Shown here one piece after another: positions 35,079 through 43,032 of a DNA stretch of 64,000 nucleotides. Source of the DNA: Jonquetella anthropi DSM 22815 (GTDB lineage: Bacteria; Synergistota; Synergistia; Synergistales; Dethiosulfovibrionaceae); the NCBI RefSeq assembly GCF_000237805.1, contig NZ_CM001376.1, forward strand, positions 605,010 to 669,009. Direction: 5' to 3'. Position 1 is the stretch's first letter; every line of letters starts with the position of its first letter. The notes beneath the pieces are model-generated. The model had not been told where the DNA came from and ran no database searches. It saw only the letters and a list, made by a program, of their open reading frames with translations. Made by a program: the position numbers and the translations under genes.

Positions 35079-35892
35079 CTTTATATCTCCATCCTGTTAG
35101 GCACCGTTCGAGCAACACGATGCTTTGGTCAATGGCAAAGCCGACAAGGGCTGACATAATCATGAGAGCGTACAAGAGGGGCGTCTGCATGCGCACCTGT
35201 GCTTCGACCATGATGTAGCCGAACCCGGTGCTGGTGGCGATGAACTCCGCGCAGATGACCGACATCCAAGCGCTCCCCAAGGCGAGGCGACAGCCCGTCA
35301 GGAAGTTCGGCAAGGCTCCCGGCAGGACGACGTCCCGCATCACTTGCCACGTTTTCGCCCCCATGCAGCGCGCCGCGTTCTTATAGTTGGGATCAATGTT
35401 CATGACCCCGGAAATTGTGTTGATCAGAATGGGGAAAACAGCGCTCATGGTGATCATGAAGACGGTCGGGCCGTCGCCCAGCCCGAACCAGATGATGGAC
35501 AGGGGAACCCACGCCATGATAGGCACCTGCCGAATCGAGTTCACATAAGGCGACAGCGCGACAAGAGCCGTGCGGGAATAGCCCATCAGAAGGCCCAATG
35601 GTAGCCCGATCATGATCGCGAAGACACAGCCTGTGAAAACGCGGGTCAGGGTGATGTACAAGTTTGACATCACTTTTCCGTCAAACCAGCCTGTGAAAAA
35701 CACTTTCATCGTCGTGAGAAAATCGGGAAGGATCAGGCTTCTGTTGATCGCTTTTGCCACAAAATACCAAATCGCGCAGACAAGCGCTGTGCCCGCCACC
35801 ATGTAAACGACGCCTTTTTTGCGTCCCATGATGCCAGTTAGATCGAGCCCTCTTCTGGAAGAGTTAACAATTGAACGTTCAGTTTTTGCCAT
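35059..35892 (-). CDS. saoP: ABC transporter permease (SaoP, TauC/SsuC type)
   Basis: The 277-residue protein has about six membrane segments and the cytoplasmic EAA-like loop (ARCMGAKTWQVMRDVVLPGA) that contacts the ATPase. RQVPIMAWVPLSIIWFGLG and SVICAEFIATSTGFGYIM are typical of sulfonate-type permeases. If ATG 35892 is used it overlaps saoB by 55 nt. ATG 35829 (GRKKGVVYMV) 9 bp after the saoB stop is an equally reasonable start. Confidence 0.9.
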   Translation of the reverse strand: MAKTERSIVNSSRRGLDLTGIMGRKKGVVYMVAGTALVCAIWYFVAKAINRSLILPDFLTTMKVFFTGWFDGKVMSNLYITLTRVFTGCVFAIMIGLPLGLLMGYSRTALVALSPYVNSIRQVPIMAWVPLSIIWFGLGDGPTVFMITMSAVFPILINTISGVMNIDPNYKNAARCMGAKTWQVMRDVVLPGALPNFLTGCRLALGSAWMSVICAEFIATSTGFGYIMVEAQVRMQTPLLYALMIMSALVGFAIDQSIVLLERCLTGWRYKDGAAGN

Positions 35893-36659
35893 GCTTTGGA
35901 CGTTTCTTCTCTGCGTTCAACGTGCAGGACGTCCGTCAAGAGTCCGTTGCAGAGAGAACCTTCTAACCTCCTGACCGTGTCGTTGTAAAACCGAATGAAA
36001 TTTTTAAAGTTCTGGCCCTGAAGCGCGTCGTTGTGAACGAGGAGCACCGCTGTTGGCGCGCCGCTCGGCAGGGGACGGAGCACGTACTGCGGCAGCCTGA
36101 TCGCGTCAGCGGCGTCAAGGACCACGGCGTCTACGGCCCCGCACTCCAGCGCATACGGCAGGGCCGGAGCCGCGATTGGGTGCAGTTCTGCCGTCCGTCC
36201 TAAGGTGCGGACGAGGGCCTCGTATTGAAGCACTCGTCCGCTCATATATCCAACCGATCGTGGGGTATTGTTTCCCCGGCTGACGAGAACGTTGGCGTTT
36301 TTCACCAGCGGGCCGAAAATCCGAAAGGGAGCGCCGGTCCCAAGGAACTTTTGTGCCGCGTCAGGGCACAGCACCGCCATATCGAAATCGCCGCCGGCCA
36401 ACGCGAACTCGGCCTGTGTTCCACAGCAGTCGCTCAGCTGTAAAAACGAGAGGCGGTTCATATCGACAGCTTTCGCCTTCGCGCAGTAATCCTGTGCGGC
36501 GTGGGCGATGACGTGCCCCGCCAGATCGTTGCCGCAGGCGATTTTCAGGTATTCTCGTGGCGCGCGCCGCGGCGTTATTTCCTGTAAGAGCGTAACGGCC
36601 AACGCGGCGCCAAGAATGGCGAAGAGGGGGATAAATCGCCTATTCAACGATACCGTCAA
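35838..36659 (-). CDS. saoB: Second substrate-binding protein (SaoB type) with Cys-Cys motif
   Basis: The 273-residue protein starts at TTG 36659, inside the saoX end. TTG 36647 is possible. An N-terminal signal anchor (FIPLFAILGAALAVTLLQ) is followed by a periplasmic type II binding fold: YLKIACGNDLAGHVIAHAA, then LSFLQLSDCCGTQAEFALAGG, and FDMAVLCPDAAQKFLG. Related entries are called '(seleno)protein SaoB'. Here the candidate site is Cys-Cys (codons TGC TGT). Presence of a second binding protein beside saoX is unusual for a Tau-type importer. Confidence 0.8.
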   Translation of the reverse strand: MTVSLNRRFIPLFAILGAALAVTLLQEITPRRAPREYLKIACGNDLAGHVIAHAAQDYCAKAKAVDMNRLSFLQLSDCCGTQAEFALAGGDFDMAVLCPDAAQKFLGTGAPFRIFGPLVKNANVLVSRGNNTPRSVGYMSGRVLQYEALVRTLGRTAELHPIAAPALPYALECGAVDAVVLDAADAIRLPQYVLRPLPSGAPTAVLLVHNDALQGQNFKNFIRFYNDTVRRLEGSLCNGLLTDVLHVERREETSKAWQKLNVQLLTLPEEGSI

Positions 36660-37785
36660 CCGCGACGGCCTTCGCTCTCCAATCTTTGTAGCTCATTCCC
36701 AGCGGGAAGACTGGGTCAACCTGCTCTGCAATGAACTTGTCAAAGTCAATCGCGCCGCTGGCGTTGAAGTACGTGAGGTCGATGTAGTCATCAAGATTCA
36801 CCGAATTGATGTCGTCGCGGACGTGGTATTTCTTCATGGTGTCGAGCTGGTTCTGCATGTACTGGCGGTTCAGCTTCCAGCTGAGAGTCCGGCCCTCTTC
36901 GTTAAGCTTTTTGTACAGCGTCATCAGGCCAACTTCGAGTGGCACGTTGTAATTCGCGGAGAAAATTTGGGCGGCCTTGTACGGGTGCAGGTACATGAAC
37001 TGTAAGCTCAGCGTGTGGGCCAGCAGCATTCGGCTGGCCAGCTTGGGGTGCTTTTTAGCGAAGTTGTAGTTCATGCAGACTTTGCAGCACGTGCCGTGTC
37101 CGCTCTCGCGCTGGGTGTTCTGGCGCACCATGACCCAGCCGGTTTTTTCGTACTCGGCCATAGAACCCCACGGATCGCAGCAGGTGAACGCGTCCAGTTT
37201 GCCGGCCACCATCGCAAAATACGCGTCCGCATCGCTCATCGAATAATTCTCGTAGTTCTTAATATCATTCGGGATCCCCAGCTGGGCAGTCCATTCCTGC
37301 CAGTTCAAGTCATTTGCTGTGTCTCCGCCGGCGCAGATTTTTTTGCCGATCAAGTCATGTGGGGTCTTAATCTTAAAGCTGCACACCAGATACTCCGCGC
37401 CGCCGGTGTGGTTTTCGGCGGCAATGAAAAGCGGCGTGCCGACCTGCACTGCCCGGAGCGTGGTCGTCCAACCGGCATAGGCCATGTCCATTCTTCCGGC
37501 GCTCATCGCTTCGGGGACCTTTCCGTTGCCGGTGATTTCTACTTTCATGCCGAGCGCCTTGAAAATGCCGGAATCTTTGCCGATGCAGGCAGCGGTCATG
37601 TGGTCACAGTTGTAGTAGCCGAGGTTGACCGTGTAGTCGGCGTCTTCCTTTGGGAGCGGCTCGAGCGAATACTTTGATACCATCGCCGCAACGATGCTTT
37701 CATTGTCAACGGCCATTGCTGACGAAGCGGTCAAGACGGTTCCGAGTGCGATGGATAACGCCAGTGCGACAAGACTCTTTTTCAT
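36640..37785 (-). CDS. saoX: Cys-rich substrate-binding protein (SaoX type)
   Basis: The protein has 381 residues from ATG 37785, behind AAAGGAGAG. The frame extends far upstream but reads through saoC in another frame. A Sec signal peptide (KKSLVALALSIALGTVLTAS, then SAMA) precedes the mature protein. The fold is NrtA/SsuA-like (NLGYYNCDHMTAACIGKDSG, then GRMDMAYAGWTTTLRAVQVG). Unusually for a periplasmic protein it contains FTCCDPWG and GTCCKVCMNYN besides single cysteines. This supports binding of a thiophilic ligand (inference). Confidence 0.88.
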   Translation of the reverse strand: MKKSLVALALSIALGTVLTASSAMAVDNESIVAAMVSKYSLEPLPKEDADYTVNLGYYNCDHMTAACIGKDSGIFKALGMKVEITGNGKVPEAMSAGRMDMAYAGWTTTLRAVQVGTPLFIAAENHTGGAEYLVCSFKIKTPHDLIGKKICAGGDTANDLNWQEWTAQLGIPNDIKNYENYSMSDADAYFAMVAGKLDAFTCCDPWGSMAEYEKTGWVMVRQNTQRESGHGTCCKVCMNYNFAKKHPKLASRMLLAHTLSLQFMYLHPYKAAQIFSANYNVPLEVGLMTLYKKLNEEGRTLSWKLNRQYMQNQLDTMKKYHVRDDINSVNLDDYIDLTYFNASGAIDFDKFIAEQVDPVFPLGMSYKDWRAKAVAVDGIVE

Positions 37786-37828
37786 GTTCAAAAAACTCTC
37801 CTTTGTGGGGGATAGATAAAACACACGT

Positions 37829-38281
37829 TTAGCAACAGTCTTCCATGCCCTCGCCGAAGAGACTGATCCATTTCCCCTCGACGAAGCGAAAAACAGCAAA
37901 ACCAATATGGATGCCTTTTTGCCCGGAGACCAACAGCTCGACCGGCGGCCGCTCATCGATATCCCGCCACTGCATCCGGTAGTTCTCGAGCGGTGCGCGG
38001 GTCCACTCGGAAACGAGAAAATTCCCGTTGCTGGAATACACCGCGACCATTCGGTTTTCGTTTTCGTTTTCCCGGTACATGACGACAAGGTCTTCGATAC
38101 CGTCGGCGTTGCAGTCTCCTGCGAGCGTCAGAAGGATTTCGCGGTCGGGGACGCACTCCTGGAAACGCTCAATGAGAGACGAAACCGGCGCAGCCCAAAC
38201 GCGATACGCCAAGCCGTTCAAAAACAGCCCAACCAGTACCGACAGACGCGCCGCTTGGAGCCATATTCGCGGCCTTCTCAT
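37829..38281 (-). CDS. saoC: Exported protein ending in Cys-Cys (SaoC type)
   Basis: The 150-residue protein starts at ATG 38281, overlapping the saoE stop as TAATG. It has an N-terminal hydrophobic segment (LSVLVGLFLNGLAYRVWA) acting as signal peptide or anchor. The rest is a compact beta-rich domain (GDCNADGIEDLVVMYREN, reminiscent of FG-GAP-like repeats). The very C-terminus is FGEGMEDCC, codons TGT TGC then TAA. A C-terminal vicinal dithiol is a good chelator or transfer site. Related proteins are named 'Cys-Cys-COOH (seleno)protein SaoC', by memory. Confidence 0.8.
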   Translation of the reverse strand: MRRPRIWLQAARLSVLVGLFLNGLAYRVWAAPVSSLIERFQECVPDREILLTLAGDCNADGIEDLVVMYRENENENRMVAVYSSNGNFLVSEWTRAPLENYRMQWRDIDERPPVELLVSGQKGIHIGFAVFRFVEGKWISLFGEGMEDCC

Positions 38282-39351
38282 TAAGCTCTCCGACGCAGCG
38301 TGCGGCACACGTGAAGGAACCAGCCGTAACATCCAATGCCGAGAACGAGCAGGGCGCAGAACAGCTTGAATCGGTCGGAAAAATCGAAGGAAAACTTGTA
38401 CGCAAAATCGATTTGCCCCTGCGAATGCGAGAGGTCAAAGATCGGCCGAAAACGCTCCGCGAAGAGGTAATTCGTGATGGAACCAAAGATCAGGCCACAA
38501 ACCACCAGAGTTCCAGTGTAGATAACGACAGCCCTTTTGCCGATCAGACGCCAGATGCTGACCATCTCGGGAAAATTCGTGGCCACGCTCGACAGGAGAA
38601 ATGTCACGGCAACTCCTGGGGCAGCTCCTGCGCTGACCAGCGCGGCGATAAACGGGATATGTCCCAAAGCGCACACGTACATTACACAACCGAGCAGCGT
38701 AATGCCCAACAGCGATACCAGACGCGGATTGCTGAGGTAGTCGAGGATAAAGGACACCGGCATGACGGCAAGCAAAAGCGCGGCAAAAGCCGTGCCGACG
38801 AGGATAAATCGACAGGTCTGAACGGCAAGATCGTTGAATCCCCACTCCAAGCCGCCCTTGAGGCGTTGGGCCAGCGGCTGAAGTTTGTAATCATGCGCTT
38901 GTTCGGCGTTTCCCGCCAGTCCCGCGGCCATCGGCGATTGAAGTTCAGGCCCTCCCAGAGCATTTCCAATGACGCCGATCGTGGCAGGAATGATAAAACC
39001 GCTGAGCAGGTAGACCGTCGCGATCTGAGGCCCGAGCATGGCGTAAGCCAGAATCACGGCTGCCGGATTGATGATTGGCGTCGCGACCAGAAATGCCAAC
39101 GTCGGTCCCAGATACGCGCCTGAATAGTACAGCCCGAGAGAGAGCGGAACCACGCCGCAGCTGCAGATAGGAAGCAGCATCCCGGAGACGGTCGCCTTCA
39201 CAATAGAAGAAAATTTTTTGTTGCCAAGAGAGCGCTGCAGCGCTTCCGGGCGCAAAACGGCGTGGAGCACGCCGCAGAGCAGGAAGCTGATAATCAACCA
39301 CGGCCCGCTCGTTTTCAGCATTTCCCAACAGTATTGAAAGAAAAGCTTCAT
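38281..39351 (-). CDS. saoE: ArsP-like permease / efflux transporter (SaoE type)
   Basis: The 356-residue protein has about eight to ten membrane segments. The permease family (PF03773, including the ArsP methylarsenite exporter) signature is SGMLLPICSCGVVPLSLGLY and LVATPIINPAAVILAYAMLG. The second half repeats the pattern in LGHIPFIAALVSAGAAPGVA. Likely exports the cleavage product of the pathway. The start overlaps saoT by 4 nt and the end overlaps saoC by 1 nt. Confidence 0.85.
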   Translation of the reverse strand: MKLFFQYCWEMLKTSGPWLIISFLLCGVLHAVLRPEALQRSLGNKKFSSIVKATVSGMLLPICSCGVVPLSLGLYYSGAYLGPTLAFLVATPIINPAAVILAYAMLGPQIATVYLLSGFIIPATIGVIGNALGGPELQSPMAAGLAGNAEQAHDYKLQPLAQRLKGGLEWGFNDLAVQTCRFILVGTAFAALLLAVMPVSFILDYLSNPRLVSLLGITLLGCVMYVCALGHIPFIAALVSAGAAPGVAVTFLLSSVATNFPEMVSIWRLIGKRAVVIYTGTLVVCGLIFGSITNYLFAERFRPIFDLSHSQGQIDFAYKFSFDFSDRFKLFCALLVLGIGCYGWFLHVCRTLRRRA

Positions 39352-39602
39352 AACTCCTCGCCGATCGCCTCTGAGATGATCTTTTCGATAGAGCGGCGGC
39401 TCAAATCCTCATAGCGGTCCGTGCCGTTGATAATCATCGTTCCTCGCGTGATCGGACCGTACTTCGGCAGATAATCGAAATCTTTGCCAACGTAGTAGAT
39501 CTTCAAGTCGATTTTGTCTGGAAAGCGCTTCTGAAGATCCCTCAAAACATCGCCGTACCCATCGCAGCAAGGGCACGTGTTGATAAACTCAACTTTCGTC
39601 AT
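39348..39602 (-). CDS. saoT: Small thioredoxin-like CPCC protein (SaoT type)
   Basis: The 84-residue protein has a thioredoxin-like fold with the active-site motif INTCPCCDGYGDVL close to the N-terminus, followed by KIDLKIYYVGKDFDYLPKYG and RGTMIINGTDRYEDL. The CPCC motif corresponds to where selenoprotein relatives may have Sec. It could move the element between partners or reduce it. First gene of the nine-gene operon. ATG 39602 follows GGAGATGATGTGGG. Confidence 0.8.
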   Translation of the reverse strand: MTKVEFINTCPCCDGYGDVLRDLQKRFPDKIDLKIYYVGKDFDYLPKYGPITRGTMIINGTDRYEDLSRRSIEKIISEAIGEEL

Positions 39603-40212
39603 CCCACATCATCTCCGCACTTTTGTTTGGTATCAGACAGTCCGCTGCAGCTATCTCCCTCCCCGTGGAACTTCACATGACAATAAAGAATGAAGGTTAA
39701 AGACATCTCAGCTGTTAATAATTATATTCCGAAAGGAGTTAATGCGCAATCTAACATAGAATAGATAAGTTTCCTTTAAAGAATCTTTGGCCGGGCGGAC
39801 GAATCCCGCGTAGCGCGGAAAATTCTGTGACGGTCCCTCGTCTGAAGAAAGCACTGTTGCGTGAAACCTTTTGGCATGATAAAAACCGTGCCCTCCGACG
39901 ACGCTACCTGCTTGTCAATCTGTTATCGAATATGCTAATAGGTTGTTTCGTCTGGCGGAGCCGGCGCTTCTAGAAGTGCAGCCAGCGTAAAGACAAATTT
40001 CAGCGAAGACCGAAAGCGGAGAACCGCTCAGGCAGGATAGGCCTTCGGCGTTCAAGCTCGAGAAGGAGTCACAGATGTTTATCGTGTTATGATAAACACA
40101 TATTAGGTTGAGTTACGAGAGGCTAAGATGGATAAATTCAGCCTGTTTAAAGAGCCTCGGGCGGTTTTGAAGATGGAAAGAGGAACAGAGAGGAAAGGAC
40201 GGGCGTATTCGG
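39603..40212. other. Intergenic region upstream of the sao operon and the GIY-YIG gene
   Basis: No gene is supported. It holds a small hairpin (CCGCG/CGCGG near 39810) and a folded-looking stretch around 39945-40070 (AGCGGAGAACCGCT hairpin; outer CCGAA/TTCGG pairing). A palindrome lies at 40076-40098. The sao promoter should lie here, but I found no clear -35/-10 pair on the minus strand. Confidence 0.35.
40076..40098. promoter_or_regulatory. Operator-like palindrome
   Basis: TGTTTATC and GATAAACA form perfect 8-bp arms around GTGTTAT, 115 bp before the GIY-YIG gene. No T-run follows, so a protein-binding site is likelier than a terminator. Confidence 0.4.
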
Positions 40213-40923
40213 ATGGCAAAGGGAATCATCTATGTAATGTCGACCGTTGTTCCGGGACTGATCAAAATAGGCAAGACCGGGACGGAGAACTTTGAGTCAA
40301 GGATGTATAACCTTGAGCGGAATGGATACTTCAACGTCGTCGGGCTGCGGCGGAGATTTGCTATTGAAGTGGATGAGTATGACGAAAAAGAGAAACTGCT
40401 TGATGAGATCTTCAGCAAAAACCGCGTTCCCAATTCCGAATTGTTTGCCCTCGATATAGAGCTGGTCGTTCAGTTGCTTTCGTCATTGGAAGGGCGTCAA
40501 GTGTTCCCAAAGAACAAGACGAAAGAGGATACCTTTACCATAGCTGACCGTAAACGCCGGGAGAGAGAAGACTGGAACAAGGTTCCGGACGGGCAGTATT
40601 TTATTTCTGGAAGCAAAAAGAACTTTGGCAAAATAAAAGCCACGATGCACGTTGAGAATGGCACCTTCATCGTCGAGAGGGGAAGCGTCTGCGTTCCCTT
40701 CGCTGACGGCAAAGTGCAGCCCGGTTTTATTGGGAACGCACGAATAGAGGAGAACATACTGCAGGAAGATGTCCCCTGCAGTTCGCCGTCCGCCGCAGGA
40801 GCGCTTGTCTTGGGGCGAAGTACCAACGGCTGGACGGCGTGGAAAGACAGCTCAGGCCGTTTGATAGACGTTTACCGCATGCCCGAGCCAGATGAAAAAG
40901 AGGTGGCTCAGAAAGGACATTAG
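40213..40923 (+). CDS. GIY-YIG nuclease-domain protein with C-terminal DUF4357
   Basis: The 236-residue protein has an N-terminal GIY-YIG-type domain (KGIIYVMSTVVPGLIKIGKT, with GIIYVM and KIGKT in the GIY and YIG positions, and a following RMYNLERNGY). The C-terminal DUF4357 motif is PSAAGALVLGRSTNGWTAWK. Such proteins are often in mobile or defence-related DNA. The in vivo target is unknown. It is preceded by GAGGAAAGGACGGG. It stands alone between the sao operon and dps. Confidence 0.8.
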   Translation: MAKGIIYVMSTVVPGLIKIGKTGTENFESRMYNLERNGYFNVVGLRRRFAIEVDEYDEKEKLLDEIFSKNRVPNSELFALDIELVVQLLSSLEGRQVFPKNKTKEDTFTIADRKRREREDWNKVPDGQYFISGSKKNFGKIKATMHVENGTFIVERGSVCVPFADGKVQPGFIGNARIEENILQEDVPCSSPSAAGALVLGRSTNGWTAWKDSSGRLIDVYRMPEPDEKEVAQKGH

Positions 40924-41101
40924 AAGACACCGATTCATTCTCGGCACAGAAAAAAGTTTCTCGCTTGCGGAAAACGAGGGACTTCTCATCACACAAGAGG
41001 AACGGCTAGCCGTTAGGAAAGCTTTGCGGAAGCTGGCGTTTCCAGCAGTTGAGAAGAGGGTATGCAGAGATTAGTTCCCCTAATCCGCATAAAGCTATAT
41101 G

Positions 41102-41124
41102 ATAATAGTAAGCATTCTTATTAT
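41102..41124. promoter_or_regulatory. Fur/PerR-like palindrome upstream of dps
   Basis: ATAATA and TATTAT arms, with further pairing AA/TT inside, give 8 of 11 symmetrical positions over 23 bp, 79 bp before the dps ATG. The AT-rich composition resembles iron- or peroxide-responsive operators. This is inference from pattern only. Confidence 0.4.
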
Positions 41125-41202
41125 AGTGGCAAATCTCTTCGGGTGATAGGATATGCGTGTCGTTGAGGCAAACACATTAAAATTATTGAGGAGGGTGTTC
41201 TT

Positions 41203-41628
41203 ATGAAAAAACTTGATATCTATTTGGCAAATCTGGTCGTTGGCAACATTAAGCTGCACAACCTGCACTGGAACGTGAAGGGCTTCGCTTTTAAGCAGGT
41301 GCACGAGTACCTTGAGTCCCTGTACGACGAGGTCTTTGAGAAGATGGACGAGGTGGCCGAGCTGCAGAAAATGAAGGGCGAGTTTCCGAAGGCGTCGGTC
41401 AAGCAGAGCCTTGAGCTGGCTTCCGTGAAGGAGCTGGAGGACAAGAGCTGGGACGTCAAAGAAGCGGTGACCATCGCCCTTGAGTACGTGAAGGAAATGA
41501 AGAAGCTGGCCCTTGAGATCCGCTCCGAGGTGGACGAGAAAGATAATTTCGCTCTGGCCAATATGATGGAAGATCACATTGCTGGCTACAGCAAGGAGAT
41601 CTGGTTCATGGAGAGCATGCTGGCATAA
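41203..41628 (+). CDS. dps: Dps/ferritin-like protein
   Basis: The 141-residue protein has the Dps four-helix pattern. The ferroxidase ligands are in KLHNLHWNVKGFAFKQVHEY and LESLYDEVFEKMDEVAELQ (His and Asp/Glu positions). MMEDHIAGYSKEIWFMESM is at the C-terminus. Dps stores iron using peroxide and protects DNA. The start follows GAGGAGGGTGTTCTT. It is flanked by a Fur/PerR-like palindrome and a strong terminator, so it is monocistronic. Confidence 0.92.
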   Translation: MKKLDIYLANLVVGNIKLHNLHWNVKGFAFKQVHEYLESLYDEVFEKMDEVAELQKMKGEFPKASVKQSLELASVKELEDKSWDVKEAVTIALEYVKEMKKLALEIRSEVDEKDNFALANMMEDHIAGYSKEIWFMESMLA

Positions 41629-41640
41629 GATGAATAGCCT

Positions 41641-41675
41641 AAGGGCAGGACGGCGTGCGCCGTCCTGCCCTTTTG
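41641..41675 (+). terminator. dps terminator
   Basis: A perfect 15-bp stem, AAGGGCAGGACGGCG with CGCCGTCCTGCCCTT, has a 2-nt loop and a short T-run. Confidence 0.85.
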
Positions 41676-41716
41676 ACGTTGAACTCTTCTGCGCCCAAAG
41701 TGGCGGGCTGCAGTGA

Positions 41717-41754
41717 ATAAAAAAACGCCAGAAGCTCCAATGAGCTTCTGGCGT
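41717..41754 (-). terminator. Terminator of the secreted-protein gene
   Basis: The 13-bp stem ACGCCAGAAGCTC/GAGCTTCTGGCGT lies at 41725-41754. The minus-strand tail is TTTTTTTATT. Confidence 0.9.
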
Positions 41755-41778
41755 CATTTTTATCCTACTGAGGGAGCG

Positions 41779-43032
41779 CTATCGGGACTGGACTTCGGTC
41801 CACGTGGCGCCGCCGCCGTTGAGCGCGGGGATCTGGTTGGGGTTGTCATTCCCGTTTGTCTGGTAAATGCGGTTGTCTTGGTCCGCCCAAGTGTGGTTGA
41901 AGTCGCTGCTGTAGGTCAGCTCCTTGCCTGTCGCGGTGTTGACGCCCCGGGAAGTTCCGGTGAGCACGTCATTCCAGCCTTGGTTGACCCGCTCTTGGCT
42001 CAGCTGGCGGTTTCGAATGGTCGCTTGCCGCTGTTCGGCGATGTACTTGTTGGTGTCGATCATCTGCTGGGTTTGTCTGTTGCGGGCCCGCTGCCTTTGC
42101 TGCTGCACGGCCGTTGTGAATTGGGTGCTCAGGCTCTGCCAGTACGGGTCTTCCTTGTAGCTATTGACCATGCGGATAAACTCCTGCGCCGCGTTCTGCA
42201 GTGGGCCTTTGGAGACGGGGATGTCGTACCCGAAAATTCCGCTCGGGCCAAATACGGCTACATAGCCCATCCCATCTTGGTTGATCAGCGTGCTGTAGTT
42301 CTTGAAGTACGCGAGCGAGTAAAAATCTTCGCCGTTGATTTTGAGCTGGTACACGGCGGTGCCATCGGCAACGCTCTGCTTTGTAATCATGCCTTCCGGC
42401 AAGACGTTCCCCTGTTTGGGATAGACCTTTGCCTCAAGAACCCGCACGTCGGTGATTTTGCCGTTGGGCGACGGGGAAATCTGCATGAGCGTTGGGATTG
42501 TTTGCTGCATGAACTCGTTCAGGTCAACGACGTGATTGGGGTAAAGGATTTTTGCCATCGGAGAGTTGCCGTACATCTGGGCGGTCATATCAGAAGTGAT
42601 GACCATACCACTAGCGTTAATATACTGATAGGTCATAAAAAATCCTGTAGAAAGGCTAAGCGTTTCCTTCATGTCGGGCGCTTGGGCTCGAACGTAAAAC
42701 GTTACCGGATTGTCTGCCTGAGCGTTCCAGCTTGTTTTTGTGCTGACGCTCCAATCTGCCGGCAGCTGGATCTTTGCTATCGGGAGCTGAACGTTCGTGT
42801 CGAATAAGACGAACTCTTTGAGCGAGCCGCCTGAACCGTTCTGGCCTGACGTTTGGCCGGTTGGCTGGCCGGCGGGCTGATTTGCCCCCGGCGTCTTCCC
42901 GGTGAATTTGCCGAGCAGGTCTTTCAGCGTGCCGGCCTGTCCCGAGGAGGGATAAGCGACGGCAAGCAAGGCCAAAGAGACGGCGCAGGAAAGAGCCGCT
43001 AAGACGTGAAAGCGAGACGTGTTGAACTTCAT
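41779..43032 (-). CDS. Uncharacterised secreted protein
   Basis: The 417-residue protein starts at ATG 43032 behind AAAGGAGGAGATCCC. The signal peptide (FHVLAALSCAVSLALLAVAY) is followed by a Gly/Gln/Pro-rich linker (residues about 50-68). A globular part begins LPIAKIQLPADWSVSTKTSW and reads like a domain that binds or inserts into the envelope. A Gln/Arg-rich helix (AVQQQRQRARNRQTQQMID) and a tail with YSSDFNHTWADQDNRIYQTN follow. I do not recognise the family. It is periplasmic or secreted. It shares strand with the next C69 peptidase but has its own terminator. Confidence 0.75.
   Translation of the reverse strand: MKFNTSRFHVLAALSCAVSLALLAVAYPSSGQAGTLKDLLGKFTGKTPGANQPAGQPTGQTSGQNGSGGSLKEFVLFDTNVQLPIAKIQLPADWSVSTKTSWNAQADNPVTFYVRAQAPDMKETLSLSTGFFMTYQYINASGMVITSDMTAQMYGNSPMAKILYPNHVVDLNEFMQQTIPTLMQISPSPNGKITDVRVLEAKVYPKQGNVLPEGMITKQSVADGTAVYQLKINGEDFYSLAYFKNYSTLINQDGMGYVAVFGPSGIFGYDIPVSKGPLQNAAQEFIRMVNSYKEDPYWQSLSTQFTTAVQQQRQRARNRQTQQMIDTNKYIAEQRQATIRNRQLSQERVNQGWNDVLTGTSRGVNTATGKELTYSSDFNHTWADQDNRIYQTNGNDNPNQIPALNGGGATWTEVQSR

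Noticed and set aside
39990-40060. Glycine riboswitch
   Set aside because: The AGCGGAGAACCGCT and CCTTCGGC elements look superficially like it, but the conserved CCGAAGGGGCAA-type block is absent and the downstream gene is a nuclease-like protein.
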